In this document: positions 5,904-7,807 of the stretch, in pieces | Layout: each line of letters starts with the position of its first letter | Position numbering within the stretch: the first letter of the stretch is position 1 | From: PUMD01 sp964599275 | GTDB taxonomy: Bacteria > Bacillota > Sulfobacillia > SLMV01 | Direction of reading: 5' to 3' | Assembly (NCBI GenBank): GCA_964599275.1 | Contig: CAZRFK010000080.1 | Location: 1 to 7,807, forward strand | Length of the DNA stretch: 7,807 nt | Translations under genes and position numbers: made by a program | The notes under the pieces: generated by a model | What the model saw: only the letters and a program-made list of their open reading frames with translations | Database searches by the model: none | What the model was told of the DNA's origin: nothing

Positions 5904-7121
5904 TCAAAACCCCTGATCGCCTTCCGATTCCTCTTCTTCCTTTTTTTCTTCTGCCTCACTTCTCATTCGATCGATCAGGCGGCTGGGTCTATCGTCTTCT
6001 TCGGTGTCTTTATCGCCGAGAAAGAAGCCGGGAACACGCACCTCACTGTCTTCAATCTTAACACTGACTCCTTCCGCACCACCTTTTTCCTTCCATTCTG
6101 ATTCACTCTCGATATCAATTTTCCACCCGGTCAATTTAGCTGACAATCTGGCATTCTGTCCCGCCTTACCAATAGCCAGCGACAGCTGATCATCTGGAAC
6201 GACTACACGAGCTATATTATTATCTTCATCCAGAATGACTCTCGAAACGTCAGCAGGGCTCAGCGAATTGGCTATGAATTCTTCTTCCACCGATGACCAG
6301 CGAACTATGTCCACCTTTTCCCCTTTTATTTCTCTGACGACGTTCTGCACCCTGGATCCGCGCTGACCGACACATGCACCCACAGGATCCACATTGGGTT
6401 CATCGGAACGGACGGCCACTTTTGAGCGAGCTCCGGGTTCCCGTACAATTTTGATAATCTCCACTTCCCCCTCGTGGACTTCAGGAACCTCCAGCTCCAG
6501 CAGGCGCTTTATCAGATGGGGGTGTGAACGGGAGAGAACGATTTGAGGACCTTTTGTAGTCTTGTTCACTTCCGCAATAAACAGCTTGACCCGGTCTCCC
6601 TCTTGAAATCTTTCTCCGGGGATCTGTTCAGAGGGTTCAAGTAAGGATTCTGTAGAACCCAGATCGATAAGGACGTTTCCATTATGGATCCTTTGCACCA
6701 ATCCAGTTATCATGTCGCCCTCTTGATCAATGAACTGGTCATAAACTTTGTCTCTTTCGGCCTCGCGAACTCTCTGCATGATGACCTGTTTGGAAGTCTG
6801 TGCTGCAATGCGGGCAAACCTCTCTGGAGCCACTTCAAACTCCATCCGGTCCCCTATCTCATAACCAGGATCTATTCGCCGGGCTTCCTCAAGAGAAATC
6901 TGCCGATCATCATTTGTGACTTCTTCTACCACTTCCTTGAATTGAGTGATCTTTATATTCCCGTCTTCGCGATCAACCTCTACCTTGATATCGTGGCCCC
7001 CACCGTAATTTCGACGGTAGGCCGATTGTACTGCTGATTCAATGGCTTCCAGCAGTACTTCTTTGTCCAGCCCATGCTGTTTTTTCAGCTCATCAAGAGC
7101 ACTCATAAAATCATAATTCAT
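5904..7121 (-). CDS. nusA: Transcription termination/antitermination factor NusA
   Basis: NusA binds RNA polymerase and nascent RNA, promoting pausing, intrinsic termination at weak terminators, and antitermination. The 405-residue product shows the full Firmicutes architecture. The RNAP-binding N-terminal domain is at about 1-125 and the S1 domain at about 135-198. KH1 has its GxxG loop as GQRG at 252-255, preceded by DPVGACVG, and KH2 has GKAG at 318-321 within the conserved IGKAGQNARLSAKL stretch. Residues about 350-405 form an extra tail rich in Asp and Glu, ending in a Glu/Lys run. That tail makes the protein longer than many clostridial NusA proteins and may occupy the place of acidic repeats found in other lineages. 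The ATG start is preceded by GAGAGGAG with 6-nt spacing. The stop lies about 25-45 nt before the ylxR start, depending on which ylxR start is used. The leader hairpin suggests possible autoregulation. Confidence 0.97.
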   Translation of the reverse strand: MNYDFMSALDELKKQHGLDKEVLLEAIESAVQSAYRRNYGGGHDIKVEVDREDGNIKITQFKEVVEEVTNDDRQISLEEARRIDPGYEIGDRMEFEVAPERFARIAAQTSKQVIMQRVREAERDKVYDQFIDQEGDMITGLVQRIHNGNVLIDLGSTESLLEPSEQIPGERFQEGDRVKLFIAEVNKTTKGPQIVLSRSHPHLIKRLLELEVPEVHEGEVEIIKIVREPGARSKVAVRSDEPNVDPVGACVGQRGSRVQNVVREIKGEKVDIVRWSSVEEEFIANSLSPADVSRVILDEDNNIARVVVPDDQLSLAIGKAGQNARLSAKLTGWKIDIESESEWKEKGGAEGVSVKIEDSEVRVPGFFLGDKDTEEDDRPSRLIDRMRSEAEEKKEEEESEGDQGF

Positions 7122-7183
7122 GATATGCTCCTCTCTCTACTAAATAAGGCTTTCTCCGATCTTTTTGTCTCATCCTACTCAAC

Positions 7184-7654
7184 TCACAGCTCATAATGAA
7201 GCTTGGCGCGAGCCACCATTTCCCGCGGAATGCGGTAGGTAGTCCCCTCTGGCAGTGTGACGACAATGTCTCCGTCACATAAACCTTCCAACGCTCCGAT
7301 AAAATCTTTCTTTTCATGAACTGGCGCATACGTGTTTACATGAACAGTGCGTCCGCGGAAAATGTCAAACTCACGGTCATCTTCTAGCGTCCTATCCAAT
7401 CCTGGAGTGGATACTTCCAGGTAATATCCATCAGGAAATATGTGATCTTCTAACTCAAGTCGCGCTCCCAATAGATCGTTAAAATGCTGACAGTCCCCTA
7501 CGGTTACACCATCCTCCTTATGCAATACAACCGTTACATGAGGACGACCCTGTGAACCTTTTATATCCAGAGACACCACATCAAATCCTTCTGTTTCAGC
7601 AATGGATTCAGCTATCTCCCAGATTTCTGCGTAATGATTTTGCTCTGTAGACAC
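7184..7654 (-). CDS. rimP: Ribosome maturation factor RimP
   Basis: RimP (formerly YlxS/YhbC/P15a) is a cytoplasmic factor that binds the 30S subunit and is needed for its late maturation. The 156-residue product has the normal family length. The family signature YLEVSTPGLDRTL is at residues 78-90. It closes the N-terminal alpha/beta domain, and a C-terminal Sm-like beta-barrel domain follows at about 95-156. The start is GTG, chosen because AAAGGAG (7670-7664) lies 9 nt upstream and the protein start fits the family. It is the first gene of the operon, downstream of a candidate promoter and leader hairpin. A 62-nt gap with no obvious promoter or terminator separates it from nusA, with which it is almost always linked in bacteria. 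Assignment is secure. Confidence 0.95.
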   Translation of the reverse strand: MSTEQNHYAEIWEIAESIAETEGFDVVSLDIKGSQGRPHVTVVLHKEDGVTVGDCQHFNDLLGARLELEDHIFPDGYYLEVSTPGLDRTLEDDREFDIFRGRTVHVNTYAPVHEKKDFIGALEGLCDGDIVVTLPEGTTYRIPREMVARAKLHYEL

Positions 7655-7695
7655 TTTATTTTACTCCTTTTTTAAATATTTTCCCCTGAACCATG

Positions 7696-7722
7696 AAAAA
7701 GAGTGGGGACAAACCCACTCTT
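7696..7722 (-). terminator. Terminator-like hairpin in the rimP leader (possible attenuator)
   Basis: On the minus strand AAGAGTGGG (7722-7714) pairs with CCCACTCTT (7707-7699) around a 6-nt loop. The stem is 9 bp, extendable by G-U pairs at its base. A run of five T (7700-7696), partly inside the stem, follows and is then broken by C. The hairpin lies between the candidate promoter and the rimP ribosome binding site. It could therefore act as a leader attenuator, or terminate transcription from an upstream gene. The weak U-tract is of the type whose termination often depends on NusA, which this operon encodes. The hairpin is seen; the regulatory role is inference. Confidence 0.6.
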
Positions 7723-7762
7723 CCTCTCCAAATCCATGATTTCTCACTCAGGATTCCCCAAA

Positions 7763-7791
7763 AGTATAGCACACTACCAAAAGCCTTACAA
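7763..7791 (-). promoter_or_regulatory. Candidate sigma-A promoter of the rimP-nusA-infB operon
   Basis: Read on the minus strand, TTGTAA (7791-7786) is followed after exactly 17 nt by TATACT (7768-7763). A TG dinucleotide one base upstream of the -10 hexamer makes it an extended -10 element. The predicted transcription start lies near 7755-7757, giving a leader of about 100 nt before the rimP start. The match and spacing are seen directly; promoter activity is inferred. It sits in the only non-coding gap at the head of the operon, where a main promoter is expected. Confidence 0.7.
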
Positions 7792-7807
7792 CTTACGGCA
7801 GCACCGT

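Noticed and set aside
7111..7329. 72-codon minus-strand ORF spanning the rimP-nusA junction
   Set aside because: It overlaps the well-supported rimP end in another frame and matches no family.
7672..7737. 21-codon leader ORF (ATG at 7737) spanning the hairpin upstream of rimP
   Set aside because: It has no SD, and its sequence is largely dictated by the inverted repeat. It has no run of regulatory codons as in a typical leader peptide.
1..7807. CRISPR arrays, insertion sequences, tRNA/rRNA genes, defence or toxin-antitoxin systems
   Set aside because: Nothing supporting any of these was seen. Almost all the window is explained by eight conserved housekeeping genes.

Overview
The window holds one tightly packed minus-strand operon of translation and RNA genes. 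In transcription order (right to left) it reads rimP, nusA, ylxR, infB, rbfA, nrnA, truB, ribF. This is the classic Bacillota (Firmicutes) nusA-infB operon. The intermediate G+C and the strong Shine-Dalgarno (SD) sites fit an anaerobic clostridial-type organism. The IF2 linker and NusA tail are strongly acidic where relatives often carry basic linkers. This hints at a salt-adapted lineage such as Halanaerobiales or another halophilic clostridium, but that placement is inference only.

Right end (about 7655-7807): a good sigma-A type promoter (TTGTAA, 17 nt, extended TGC-TATACT) drives a leader of about 100 nt. The leader contains a terminator-like hairpin with a short, interrupted U-tract just before the rimP ribosome binding site. 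A promoter followed by a weak terminator suggests attenuation, possibly by NusA itself.

Middle (3413-7654): RimP (30S maturation), NusA (elongation/termination factor), YlxR (small RNA-binding/regulatory protein) and IF2 (initiator-tRNA GTPase). The L7Ae-family gene ylxQ, usually found between ylxR and infB, is absent, and ylxR overlaps infB. A glycine run at the end of YlxR is the other-frame reading of the infB SD, which supports a TTG start for IF2.

Left part (125-3371): RbfA (30S maturation), NrnA (DHH nanoRNase/pAp phosphatase), TruB (tRNA psi55 synthase) and RibF (riboflavin kinase/FAD synthetase). No standard start codon is available at the right place for NrnA. The best model is a CTG start 8 nt after a perfect AGGAGG that is encoded in the RbfA C-terminus. 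RibF probably starts at an internal TTG with a good SD.

Left edge (1-124): rpsO, often next after ribF, is not recognisable here. There is a candidate promoter and the first 21 codons of a possible leaderless gene running off the edge, both weakly supported.

No mobile element, CRISPR array, tRNA or rRNA was seen, and no exotic system. The interest lies in start-codon choice, leader regulation and acidic protein extensions. No intergenic stretch exceeds 300 bases.
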